From positions 5,704,001-5,768,000 of the forward strand of contig JADKAF010000001.1 of NCBI GenBank assembly GCA_016719295.1: a DNA stretch of 64,000 nt, given 5' to 3'. The notes beneath the pieces are model-generated. The model ran no database searches. It was not told where the DNA came from and saw nothing but the letters and a program-made list of their open reading frames with translations. This document shows, piece by piece, positions 1 to 8,568 of the stretch; the stretch's first letter is position 1; each line of letters begins with the position of its first letter. The translations under genes and the position numbers were made by a program. The DNA is from Planctomycetota bacterium (GTDB lineage: Bacteria > Planctomycetota > UBA1135 > JADKAF01).

Positions 1-528
1 GGCGGGTGCCGGCATCGACTCGACGGCGGGCGCGCCGCCGCTCTTCGCCTCGGCGAAGACGTTGGGCCGCAGCGTCGCGACGAGGGTCGAGTTCTTGGCG
101 CGGATCCAGGTGTAGGCCTTGCCGGCCAGCACGGGGCGCCGCGCTTCGACCTTGCCGTCTCCGCTGCTCCGGAGCTCGGTGCAGTCCGAGGCCTGCGCGC
201 AGCCGAGCTTCTCGGCGAGGCGCGGGGCGAGATCGCGGCCCTGCGAGGTCGCGGCGAAGAAGATCGCGCGCGGCGCGAGCGTCGCTGCGGCAGCGGCGAG
301 TGCCGCGACGACGGCCTCGGGCGAGAAGTGCGTTCGCTGCGCATCTTCGACCGCCAGGGCCTTCGCGGCGCCTGAGCCCGTGAGCTTCGCGGCGGCGGCT
401 CGCGCGTGACGCCCGTAGAGCAGGGCGACGACGTCTCCGCCCAAGCGGCTCGCGGCTCCGAGCGCTTCGAGCGAGGCCTTCTTCGGCTGGTCGTCTTTGG
501 TTTCGACGTAGACGAGGATCGCGGACAT
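1..528 (-). CDS. etfA: Electron transfer flavoprotein alpha subunit, N-terminal part
   Basis: The reading frame starts at ATG 528 and leaves the window at base 1, so only the first 176 residues are visible. It begins MSAILVYVETKDDQPKKAS and continues through an alpha/beta domain typical of the ETF alpha N-terminus; the FAD-binding C-terminal domain lies outside the window. EtfA pairs with EtfB to pass electrons from acyl-CoA and other dehydrogenases to the quinone pool. It follows etfB by 25 bp on the same strand, the usual etfBA order, which is the main support for the call. Confidence 0.87.
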   Translation of the reverse strand, partial: MSAILVYVETKDDQPKKASLEALGAASRLGGDVVALLYGRHARAAAAKLTGSGAAKALAVEDAQRTHFSPEAVVAALAAAAATLAPRAIFFAATSQGRDLAPRLAEKLGCAQASDCTELRSSGDGKVEARRPVLAGKAYTWIRAKNSTLVATLRPNVFAEAKSGGAPAVESMPAPA

Positions 529-553
529 GGCGGGGGTGCCTCCGTCTTAGCTC

Positions 554-1312
554 TCAGAGAACCTTGGCTTCTTGCTGCAGCAAGCGGACCAGCTCCGCCA
601 CCGCGTCCACACCCGAGCCGACGATGCGGCCCCCGCTGCGCTCCGGCGGCATCTCGAACGAGAGCACCTCGACCTGCGCAGCCGCGTATTGCGGCGCCTT
701 GGTCTCGAGCGGCTTCTTCTTCGCGGCCATGATGCCCTTCAAGCCGGCGTAGCGCGGCTCGTTCAGGCCCTTCTCGCAAGAGAGCACCGCGGGCAGCGAG
801 AGCTCGAGCACCTCGCGGCCGCCTTCGATCTCGCGCTCGGCGCGGATCGCGCTGCCGTCGATCGCGATCTTCGCGCACTCGATCGCGCAGCCCCAGCCCA
901 GCCGCGTCGCGACGCGTTGTCCGGTCTGGCTCTGATCGCGATCGACGCCGGTCTTGCCGAGCAGCACGAGCTCGCTGCCGAGCTCCTGGACCGCCGCGGC
1001 GAGCGCGCCCGCGATCTCCTGAGCGTCGCGGAGCTCGGCCTGCGCGTCCTCGAGCAGGATCGCGCGATCGGCGCCCATCGCGAGGGCCGTGCGAAGCTCC
1101 TTCTGCGCATCCGCGCTGCCGACGCACACGACGACCACCTCGCCGGCGCCGCCGCGCGCTTCCTTCAAGCGGAGCGCTTCCTCGATGGCGAACTCGTCGT
1201 AAGGGTTCAGCACGTACTCGACGCCGGTGGAGTCGATCCACGGGCGGCCCGCGCCAGGCTTCACCTTGGTGTCGGTGGCCGGCACGCGCTTCATGCAGAC
1301 GGCGATCTTCAT
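554..1312 (-). CDS. etfB: Electron transfer flavoprotein beta subunit
   Basis: A 252-residue protein of normal family length, starting MKIAVCMKRVPATDTK. The ETF beta signature is clear near residues 180-200 (LNEPRYAGLKGIMAAKKKPL), and the AMP-binding stretch VVVCVGSADAQKELRTALA with the following GADRAILL lies near residues 60-85. EtfB binds AMP and forms the heterodimer with EtfA, accepting electrons from cytoplasmic dehydrogenases. It lies immediately upstream of etfA and 65 bp downstream of the HD-GYP gene. Confidence 0.95.
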   Translation of the reverse strand: MKIAVCMKRVPATDTKVKPGAGRPWIDSTGVEYVLNPYDEFAIEEALRLKEARGGAGEVVVVCVGSADAQKELRTALAMGADRAILLEDAQAELRDAQEIAGALAAAVQELGSELVLLGKTGVDRDQSQTGQRVATRLGWGCAIECAKIAIDGSAIRAEREIEGGREVLELSLPAVLSCEKGLNEPRYAGLKGIMAAKKKPLETKAPQYAAAQVEVLSFEMPPERSGGRIVGSGVDAVAELVRLLQQEAKVL

Positions 1313-1377
1313 GGGGCGGAACGGGGCTGGGCGCGACGTGGCCAGAGGGCTCGAGCGCGCAAATGGGGCCGGGAATC

Positions 1378-2502
1378 CTAGGCTCCGCCCCGTTCTCGCG
1401 CTATCTCGAACTCCGGCCTGCGACGACGCGCCCGGTCGCGCAGCACCCGCTCTGGACCGATCTCGATGAAGAGCTCGGTGAGGTCGGGGTCGAGCAGGCG
1501 GCCGCGCTCGGCGCGGAGATAGTCAATGGCCTTCCCCAGCGCCAGAGGTTCGCGGTAGGGCCGCCGGCTCGTGATCGCGTCGTAGTAGTCGGCGACCTTC
1601 ACGATACGCGCTTCCAGAGGGGTCTCCTCTCCGCGCAGGCCGAGGGGATAGCCCGAGCCGTCCCAGTTCTCGTGATGCAGCTCCACCATCGGCAGGTAGG
1701 GCTGGAGGATGCCCATGCCGCGCAAGCACTCCGCGCCGATCGCGGGGTGGCGCCGCATCTCGACCCACTCCTCGGGTGTGAGCGGGCCGGGCTTCTCGAG
1801 GATGGCGTCGGGGGTCCCGATCTTGCCGATGTCGTGAATACGTCCGCCGAAGCGCACGCGCTGCACGACCTCCGGGGCGAGCCCCATCGCGCTCGCGAGG
1901 CGCGCGGAGTAGGAAGCGACGCGCTCGGAGTGCGAGCGCGTGAAGCGGCTCTTCGCGTCGATCATCGCGGCGAGCGCGACGATCGCATCTCGCACGTGCT
2001 CCTCCGTGAGCCGGGTCCGCTCGGCCAGCTTCTCGGCGGCGACGACGCGCAGGAGCAGCCCGCGGCGTTCGCGCGCGCGCCGTATGGAGTGCGCGAGCTC
2101 GTCCAGCTCGAAGGGCTTGCGCAGGAAGTCGAGCGCGCCCTCGCGAACCGCGCGCAGAGCGAACGCGATCTCCAGGCTGCCCGCCGTGAAGATCACATCG
2201 ACCTCGGGGTGCCGGGCGCGGACGCGGGACAAGAGCTCGAGGCCGGAGAGCCCAGGCGGCAGCGTCTCGGTGATGAGCAGGAAGAAGCTCCCCTCGGCGA
2301 GCTGCTCGAGTGCCGCCTCGGCGCTCGCGGCAGCGACGGCGGGAGTGCCGCGGTGGTTCAGGAAGTAGGCGATCGAAGAGCGGATCGCGGGGTCGGCGTC
2401 GAGGACGAGGACCCGTTCACGCGCCTCGGCGCGAAACGCATGCTCCAGCTCTTCGCTCTCCGCCGGCTCCGCCACCTCGCACCCTCCGCGGCCTCTCTCC
2501 AT
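1378..2502 (-). CDS. HD-GYP response regulator with a Glu-substituted receiver
   Basis: A 374-residue two-domain protein. Residues about 30-150 form a CheY-like receiver: acidic site at D35, the conserved Thr in FTAG and Lys in FLRKPF are present, but the phospho-acceptor position in ITETLPPGLSG is Glu79, not Asp. Residues about 190-360 are an HD-GYP domain with RIHDIGKI and HHENWDGSGYP, the metal-binding and GYP motifs of cyclic-di-GMP phosphodiesterases. Catalysis therefore looks intact while phosphorylation control looks lost or fixed in an on-like state. It follows lptB by 96 bp; no partner kinase is nearby. Confidence 0.9.
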   Translation of the reverse strand: MERGRGGCEVAEPAESEELEHAFRAEARERVLVLDADPAIRSSIAYFLNHRGTPAVAAASAEAALEQLAEGSFFLLITETLPPGLSGLELLSRVRARHPEVDVIFTAGSLEIAFALRAVREGALDFLRKPFELDELAHSIRRARERRGLLLRVVAAEKLAERTRLTEEHVRDAIVALAAMIDAKSRFTRSHSERVASYSARLASAMGLAPEVVQRVRFGGRIHDIGKIGTPDAILEKPGPLTPEEWVEMRRHPAIGAECLRGMGILQPYLPMVELHHENWDGSGYPLGLRGEETPLEARIVKVADYYDAITSRRPYREPLALGKAIDYLRAERGRLLDPDLTELFIEIGPERVLRDRARRRRPEFEIARERGGA

Positions 2503-2598
2503 GCCGCGCTGGGATCCTCGGCGCGATCAGCCCGGAGCTCTGACGAAAGGTTTTCGCGACCGCTCGCGACCCCTGTCGCGTCGGGGTCTCGCGGCGGT

Positions 2599-3330
2599 TC
2601 AGGCGAAGCTGTGCCCGAGGTAGACCTCCCGCACGCGAGGGTCGGCGACGAGCTCGGCGGGGGTTCCATGCGCCAGGATCTGGCCCTGGTGGAGGATGTA
2701 GGCGTGGTCGGTGACGCCCAGCGTTTCACGCACGTTGTGGTCGGTGATCAGGATCGCGATCCCCTGCTCTTCGCGGAGGCGTCGGAGGATCCCTTGGATG
2801 TCCTGCACCGCGATCGGGTCGACGCCGGCGAAGGGCTCGTCGAGGAGCAGCATGCGCGGCTCGCTGGCGAGCGCGCGGGTGATCTCGAGGCGCCGGCGCT
2901 CCCCTCCGCTCAGCACCTCCGAGCTCGACTTCGCGAGGTGCGCGATGTGCAGGAACTCGAGCAGCTCGGCCAAGCGCTTCAAGCGCTCGCGCCGCGTGAG
3001 GCGCTGGGTCTCGAGGACCGCGAGCACGTTCCCTTCGACCGTCATGCGCCGGAAGATCGACGCCTCCTGCGGCAGGTAGCCGAGCCCGAGGCGCGCCCGT
3101 CGGTACATCGGCAGCCGTGTCACGTCGTGGCCATCGAAGTAGATCGCCCCCGCGTCCGGCTTCACGAGCCCCACGCACATGCGGAAGGTGGTGGTCTTCC
3201 CCGCCCCGTTCGGCCCCAGGATGCCGGCGATCTCGCCCGTGGCGACCTCGAGCTCGGCGTCGTCGACGACGCAGCGCCCGCGGTAGGTCTTGCGCAGGCC
3301 GGTCGCGCGCAGCAAGGGCTGTGGGGTCAT
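2599..3330 (-). CDS. lptB: LPS export ABC transporter ATP-binding protein LptB
   Basis: A 243-residue ABC ATPase. Walker A is GPNGAGKTT near residue 39, the signature LSGGERRR is near 140, Walker B is MLLLDEPFAGVDP near 160 and the switch His is in ILITDHNV. The fold and the FAGVDPIAVQDIQ stretch match LptB, which powers lipopolysaccharide extraction from the inner membrane with LptFG. No lptF, lptG, lptA or lptC is visible nearby; lepB lies upstream. Together with lpxA at 46.5 kb it indicates an LPS-type outer membrane. A LivF-like transporter ATPase is the less likely alternative. Confidence 0.92.
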   Translation of the reverse strand: MTPQPLLRATGLRKTYRGRCVVDDAELEVATGEIAGILGPNGAGKTTTFRMCVGLVKPDAGAIYFDGHDVTRLPMYRRARLGLGYLPQEASIFRRMTVEGNVLAVLETQRLTRRERLKRLAELLEFLHIAHLAKSSSEVLSGGERRRLEITRALASEPRMLLLDEPFAGVDPIAVQDIQGILRRLREEQGIAILITDHNVRETLGVTDHAYILHQGQILAHGTPAELVADPRVREVYLGHSFA

Positions 3331-3512
3331 TGTGGAAAACTCGTGGAGAAGCGACCCCGGGGATGGGGCGGGTAAGTGCTTCGAAAGGGCTGGCCCTGTC
3401 TCAACCTGCCGCGAGCGAGGGACTTAGGTTCGCGAGGCTCGTTCGGGTCCGCGGCGGCCGCCCCCGATCTCAGCGCCGCCCGTGTGGAGAACTCCCACCC
3501 GAGCGCAAGAGC

Positions 3513-5129
3513 CTAGCGGACGAATTTCCAGCGCATCGCGTCGGCCGGAGGCTTCGTGGGCCAGAAGACCACGACGGCCTTGCCGACGATCAGATCGCGC
3601 CGCACATACGGCGCGTGCCGTTCCCCTTGGGGATCGCCGGGCTGGTCTTTCACCAGCACCTCGCGACCCGTGGTCGTGCGGAGCACTTTCATGCCCGGGT
3701 CCTCCTCGCCTCGCGCGGGGCGGGGATTCGTGTCCGGCGAGCCCGGCATGCCGTTCCAGTTCCCGCTCACCTCGGTCCCGTCGAGCGCCTCCCGCGTCAC
3801 CTTCTTCCAGCCGCGGCTATCGAGCGAGTTCTGCGTGTTGTCGCCCATCATGAAGTAGTGGCCTTCGGGCGTGCACTCGTCGTTCGGGTGCAGGAGCGTG
3901 AAGTCGTTGCCCCAGTCCGTGGCGGTGAACGGGGGCTTCCGCGCTCTCGTCGTCTCCGGCAGGTAATGGACGTCGCGGAATGTGCGCAGGCCCTCCACGC
4001 GGGCGCTGCCCTTCAGCGCGAGCTCGACGCGGCAGACGTCGTCGTCGCGGATGCCCTCGAGGCCGCGAGCGCCCTCGGTGATCGAAAGGCGATGCTCGGC
4101 GGCGGCCCACAGAAGGTCGAACTCGACGCGCGCGAGCTCCTCGTCGTCGATGAGGAGCCGCAGGCGCTGGTCGCAAACTTCGGCGCGTAGCTCCACGGTC
4201 TCGCCGGCGGCGAGCTTGCGCTCGAACGCGGCGCGGGGGTTCTGCTCGCCGCTCGCTCCGCGGCGTCGATTCCAAAGCACGAACGACTCGCCGCTGCCAG
4301 CGGGACCGCAGATGCGGAAGTGGTGCAGGCGCTGATAGGCGCGCAGCACGATCTCGACCTCGGCGAGGTCCGCCTCGGGCGTGAGCCTCAGATCGAAGCG
4401 CAGGTCGCCGACTTGGTTGGTGCCGACCCAGGGCGGCTTCATCTTCGAGCGTCCCGGGAAGTCGATCCTCTCCTGGATGGCTGCTGGATAGCCGTCGCGG
4501 TAGAGATCGCGCACCGTGCCGTCCTTCGGCCAGAGGCAGCGGAACGGCTTCGCCGCATCGACGAGCATCGCGCCCTTCGAGGCGCGCCAGGCGCCCTCGA
4601 CCACCTCGAGCTCATAGCGCGACTTGTCCTCGTTCAATCGCGCCTTGCGCTCGGGGTCCTTCTCGCCGCCCTCCCAGGTCCAGAGCTCCTTCCAGAGGTC
4701 GCGCTGCACCTCGACGGGCTTCCGCAGGATCTTCCAGGTTCCGGCTGGCGAGCCTTCGTGCGCCTGGGGGTCCGTCGCGGCCCAGAGGTTCCCGTCCGCG
4801 ACGGCGAGCTTCTCTCCGGGCAGGCCGACCAGGCGCTTCACGTAGTTCTTCACCAGGTCGAGCGGATACTTGAAGACCACGACCTCCCAGCGCTCGGGGT
4901 CGCGCGCGACGAAGCTGAACTTGTCGACGAGGATGCGATCGTAGATCTGCGTGCCATCGTCGCCCATCAGCGTGGGCTGCATCGAGCCGGTCGGGATCTT
5001 ATAGGCCTCGACGACGAAGAACTTGAGGACGAGCGCCATCACGATGGCGGCCGAGAGCGTCTCCAAGTTCTCGCGCCACGGCATGTGCAGCTTGAACTGG
5101 GAATCGGCCTTCTTGCGGCGTCCGAACAT
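3513..5129 (-). CDS. lepB: Signal peptidase I with a large insertion
   Basis: A 538-residue membrane serine protease that removes signal peptides from exported proteins. One N-terminal membrane segment (about 25-42) is followed by the catalytic Ser49 in IPTGSMQPTL and the general-base Lys98 in NYVKRLVGLPGE. The C-terminal box GDNTQNSLDSR starts at residue 429. About 300 residues separate the Lys motif from this box, whereas typical enzymes have far fewer; the insertion looks beta-rich and of unknown role. Gene order rph-rdgB-lepA-lepB suggests a housekeeping operon, with a 93-bp gap after lepA. Confidence 0.93.
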   Translation of the reverse strand: MFGRRKKADSQFKLHMPWRENLETLSAAIVMALVLKFFVVEAYKIPTGSMQPTLMGDDGTQIYDRILVDKFSFVARDPERWEVVVFKYPLDLVKNYVKRLVGLPGEKLAVADGNLWAATDPQAHEGSPAGTWKILRKPVEVQRDLWKELWTWEGGEKDPERKARLNEDKSRYELEVVEGAWRASKGAMLVDAAKPFRCLWPKDGTVRDLYRDGYPAAIQERIDFPGRSKMKPPWVGTNQVGDLRFDLRLTPEADLAEVEIVLRAYQRLHHFRICGPAGSGESFVLWNRRRGASGEQNPRAAFERKLAAGETVELRAEVCDQRLRLLIDDEELARVEFDLLWAAAEHRLSITEGARGLEGIRDDDVCRVELALKGSARVEGLRTFRDVHYLPETTRARKPPFTATDWGNDFTLLHPNDECTPEGHYFMMGDNTQNSLDSRGWKKVTREALDGTEVSGNWNGMPGSPDTNPRPARGEEDPGMKVLRTTTGREVLVKDQPGDPQGERHAPYVRRDLIVGKAVVVFWPTKPPADAMRWKFVR

Positions 5130-5222
5130 CGCGCTCCTTCGTTCCGTCGAGGTGGTGCGGCTCTGCTTCTACGGCCTCCCGCGGGCGAGCGCGAGGCCGA
5201 GCGTCGTTCGTCCGAGTCGGGA

Positions 5223-7046
5223 TCAATCGTCAGAGGTGGAAAGCACGGCCAAGAACGCCTTCTGCGGGATCTCGACGTTCCCGACCTGCTTCATGCGCTT
5301 CTTGCCTTCCTTCTGCTTCTCCCACAGCTTGCGCTTGCGGGTGATGTCGCCGCCGTAGCACTTGGCGGTCACGTTCTTCGCCATCGCGCGGATGTTCTCG
5401 CGCGCGACGATGCGCCCGCCGACCGCGGCCTGCAGCGCCACCTGGAAGAGGTGGCGGGGGATCTCTTCGCGGAGCTTGGAGATGATCTTGCGCCCGAGGC
5501 GCTCGGCGTTGTCGCGGTGGATGATCGTCGAGAGCGCGTCGACCTCGTTGCCCTGCACGAGGATGCGCAGCTTGACCAGCGGGGCGTTGCGGAAGCCGAT
5601 CAGCTCGTAGTCCATCGTCCCGTAGCCGCGCGTCGCCGACTTCAGCTTGTCGAAGAAGTCGAAGATCATCTCGGCCATCGGCATGTCGAACTGCAGCAGC
5701 ACGCGCGTCGGCGAGAGGTACTCGGTCTTCACGTACTCGCCACGCCGATCGTTGCAGAGGCCCATGATCGGGCCGATCGCCTCGGTCGGCAGCAGCAGCG
5801 AGAGCTTCACGAACGGCTCGCGGAACTCCTCGATGAAGTTCGGGTCCGGCACCTCGGCCGGCGAGTGCACGTACTTCACCTCGCCGCTGGTCATCACCAG
5901 CTCGTAGGTCACGGTCGGCGCGGTCTGGACGATGTCCATGTCCTGCTCGCGCTCGAGCCGTTCCTGCACGATCTCCATGTGCAGGAGGCCGAGGAAGCCG
6001 CAGCGGAAGCCGAAGCCCAGCGCCTCCGAGGTCTCGGGCTCGAAGGAGAACGCGGAGTCGTTGAGCTGCAAGGTCGCCAGGGCCGCGCGCAATCGATCGT
6101 AGTCGCCGGGGTTCGTGGGATAGATCCCGCAGAACACCATCGACTTCGGCTCGGCGTAACCCGGCAGCGGCTCGACCTTGTCCTTCGACTTCTCGTGAGT
6201 CACCGTGTCCCCGACCTTCACGTCGGAGAGCTTCTTGATGTTCGAGATGAGGTATCCGACCTGCCCCGTGGCCAGCGAGTCGGTCTTGGTCATGCGCGGC
6301 GTGAAGACGCCGCACTCCAGCACGTCGTAGACCGTGCCCGTGCCGATCATGCGGACCTTGTCGCCGCGCTTCAGCTCCCCGTCGACCAAGCGCACGTAGA
6401 CGATGATGCCGCGGTAGTCGTCGTAGACCGAGTCGAAGATCAGCGCGCGCAGCGGTGCGCTCGGATCGCCCTTCGGCGCGGGGATGCGCTCGATCACCGC
6501 GTCCAGCAGCTCCTTGCAGCCGAGGCCGCTCTTGCCCGAGGCGCGCAGCACGGAGCTCGCCTCCAGGCAGAGCGAGTTCTCGATCTCCATCGCGATCTCG
6601 TCGGGGCGCGCGTGGGGGAGATCGACCTTGTTCAGGACCGGGATCAGGACCAGGTCCTGCTCGGTGGCGAGGAAGGTGTTCGCGACCGTCTGCGCCTCGA
6701 CGCCCTGCGAGGCATCGACCAGGAGCAGCGCGCCCTCGCACGCCTGCAAGCTCTTCTGGACCTCGTAGGCGAAGTCGACGTGGCCCGGAGTATCGATGAG
6801 ATTCATCGTGTACTCCTGGCCTTTGTACTTGTAGCGCATCGTCACGGCCGTGGCCTTGATCGTGATGCCGCGCTCGCGCTCCAGGTCCATCCCGTCGAGG
6901 ACCTGTTCCTTCATCTCGCGCTTGTCGATCGTGCCGGTGAGCTCGAGGAAGCGATCGGCCAGCGTCGACTTGCCGTGATCGATGTGCGCGATGATGCAGA
7001 AGTTGCGGATCAGCTCTTGTCCCACGACGTTCCCGCCCCTCGGCAC
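5223..7046 (-). CDS. lepA: Elongation factor 4 (LepA), ribosome back-translocating GTPase
   Basis: A 607-residue translational GTPase. The G1 loop is AHIDHGKST (residues 20-28), followed by RGITIKA (G2), DTPGHVDF (G3) and NKVD (G4), then the EF-G-like domains and the LepA-specific C-terminal domain with AKCYGGDITRKRKLWEKQ. Length matches the family (about 600). It lies 33 bp downstream of rdgB and upstream of lepB, the classical lepA-lepB arrangement. The first few residues may be extra; an internal start before LIRNFCIIAHIDH is possible. Confidence 0.97.
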   Translation of the reverse strand: MPRGGNVVGQELIRNFCIIAHIDHGKSTLADRFLELTGTIDKREMKEQVLDGMDLERERGITIKATAVTMRYKYKGQEYTMNLIDTPGHVDFAYEVQKSLQACEGALLLVDASQGVEAQTVANTFLATEQDLVLIPVLNKVDLPHARPDEIAMEIENSLCLEASSVLRASGKSGLGCKELLDAVIERIPAPKGDPSAPLRALIFDSVYDDYRGIIVYVRLVDGELKRGDKVRMIGTGTVYDVLECGVFTPRMTKTDSLATGQVGYLISNIKKLSDVKVGDTVTHEKSKDKVEPLPGYAEPKSMVFCGIYPTNPGDYDRLRAALATLQLNDSAFSFEPETSEALGFGFRCGFLGLLHMEIVQERLEREQDMDIVQTAPTVTYELVMTSGEVKYVHSPAEVPDPNFIEEFREPFVKLSLLLPTEAIGPIMGLCNDRRGEYVKTEYLSPTRVLLQFDMPMAEMIFDFFDKLKSATRGYGTMDYELIGFRNAPLVKLRILVQGNEVDALSTIIHRDNAERLGRKIISKLREEIPRHLFQVALQAAVGGRIVARENIRAMAKNVTAKCYGGDITRKRKLWEKQKEGKKRMKQVGNVEIPQKAFLAVLSTSDD

Positions 7047-7079
7047 GAGGGGCGCCCGGTCTTGGGAGCCCTGCTCGGC

Positions 7080-7715
7080 CTATTCGAGGCGAACAAGATA
7101 CTCGCGCAGCGCTCCGCGCAACATCGCCATGGCCTGTCCGCGGTGGGAGATACGGCCCTTCTCCAAGGCGTCCATCTCCGCCAGGGTGCGTCCGTCTCGG
7201 TAGAGGAAGAGCGGGTCGTAGCCGAAGCCGCCCTGGCCGCGGAACGCCTCCAGGATCACGCCCTCGACCGTGCCGCGCACGCGCAGGCGCACGACCCCGC
7301 TGGGATCGCAGAGGGCCAGCACGCAGACGAAGCGCGCCGTGCGGCGCTGCGGCGGAACGTCCCGGAGGAGCTCCAGCAGCTTCGCGTTGTTGTCGGCGTC
7401 GGTGGGCTTCGCGACCCGGTCCTCGGCGAAGCGGGCCGAGCGCACGCCGGGCTGGCCGCCCAGGGCATCGACTTCGAGCCCCGAGTCGTCGGCGAGCACC
7501 CAGAGCCCCGCGCGGCCGCGGGCGCGCACGGCGGCCGAGGTCTCGCGTGCCTTCTTCTCGGCGTTCTCCTCGAAGGTCGCCCCGTCTTCGTCGACCTCGG
7601 GCATCGGCAGCTCGGCCGAAGGCCCGAGCAGGCTCACGGGCTCGCCCGTGAGCAGCCCGGCCATCTCCTTCTGCTTCTTCGCGTTGCCGCTCGCGACGTA
7701 GAGCTCGAGCTTCAT
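7080..7715 (-). CDS. rdgB: XTP/dITP diphosphatase (non-canonical purine NTP pyrophosphatase)
   Basis: A 211-residue HAM1/RdgB protein that hydrolyses XTP, dITP and ITP to monophosphates and so cleans the nucleotide pool. Family motifs are visible: YVASGNAKKQKEM at the N-terminus, ADDSGLEVDALGG with the catalytic acidic residue, GFGYDPLFL and ISHRGQAM. It starts 3 bp after the rph stop codon, so the two are almost certainly co-transcribed. Confidence 0.95.
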   Translation of the reverse strand: MKLELYVASGNAKKQKEMAGLLTGEPVSLLGPSAELPMPEVDEDGATFEENAEKKARETSAAVRARGRAGLWVLADDSGLEVDALGGQPGVRSARFAEDRVAKPTDADNNAKLLELLRDVPPQRRTARFVCVLALCDPSGVVRLRVRGTVEGVILEAFRGQGGFGYDPLFLYRDGRTLAEMDALEKGRISHRGQAMAMLRGALREYLVRLE

Positions 7716-7718
7716 CGC

Positions 7719-8447
7719 TCAGGTCCGCGGCAGCCCGAGGGCCTCGCGCTGCGCCGCGAGGATCGTCCGGACGCCGCCCTGGCCTAGCTCGACCAAGCGC
7801 GCGAGCGCGCTCGGGCCGAACGGCGCCTTCTCACCGCCGCCCTGGAGCTCCAGGAACTCCTCCGGGCTGGTCATCACCAGATTCATGTCGGCGTCGGCCT
7901 CGGAATCCTCGGCGTAACAAAGATCGAGGCGCGGCTCGCCGCCGACGATCCCGACCGAGACGGCCGCGAGCGGCTTCAGGCGCGCGAGGCTCTTCGTGCC
8001 GCGCTCCGCGTCGAAGAGGCGCAGCACATCGTGCAAGGCGACCCAGGCCCCGTTGATCGACGCAGTGCGGGTCCCGCCGTCGGCCTCGAGCACGTCGCAG
8101 TCGATCCAGATCGTGCGCTCGGAGATGCCGGAGAGATCGACGACCGCGCGCAGCGCGCGTCCGACCAAGCGCTGGATCTCGGTCGAGCGCCCGTCGATCT
8201 TGCCGTTCCGATCGCGCGCCTTGCGCTGCGGCGTCGACGCCGGGAGCATGCTGTACTCCGCCGTGAGCCAGCCGCGCTTCTTGCCGATCAAGAACGGCGG
8301 GACGCCATCGACCATGGTCGCGGTGCAGAGGACGCGCGTGCCGCCCATCTCGATCAAGGTGGACGCGGGGACCTTCTGCAAGAACCCGCGCGTGAAGCGC
8401 AGGGGGCGCAGCGCATCGGCGCTGCGGCCATCCGGACGTGCGGGCAT
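7719..8447 (-). CDS. rph: Ribonuclease PH
   Basis: A 242-residue phosphorolytic 3'-5' exoribonuclease that trims tRNA 3' ends. The start at ATG 8447 gives MPARPDGRSADALRPLRF, the conserved RNase PH N-terminus; the frame is open further upstream but that part has no family similarity. Further motifs are GWLTAEYSMLP, the Arg-rich RSTEIQRLVGRALRAVV and DCDVLEADGGTRTASINGA. It heads the rph-rdgB-lepA-lepB run. Confidence 0.96.
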   Translation of the reverse strand: MPARPDGRSADALRPLRFTRGFLQKVPASTLIEMGGTRVLCTATMVDGVPPFLIGKKRGWLTAEYSMLPASTPQRKARDRNGKIDGRSTEIQRLVGRALRAVVDLSGISERTIWIDCDVLEADGGTRTASINGAWVALHDVLRLFDAERGTKSLARLKPLAAVSVGIVGGEPRLDLCYAEDSEADADMNLVMTSPEEFLELQGGGEKAPFGPSALARLVELGQGGVRTILAAQREALGLPRT

Positions 8448-8568
8448 CGAGGCTCTCCAGGGAACGAGGGGCGAGGATTCTAGGCTTCGCCGCACGATGC
8501 GCAACGCGCGCGAGCCGCGTCGGGACACGCGGTCCCGACGCGGCTCGCTTCCGCTGAAGCTCATCGAC

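Noticed and set aside
4320..7787. Very long plus-strand open frames opposite lepA, rdgB and rph (and similar ones opposite other genes)
   Set aside because: They are antisense to conserved genes, have no family similarity and a composition forced by GC-rich third positions; they are shadows.
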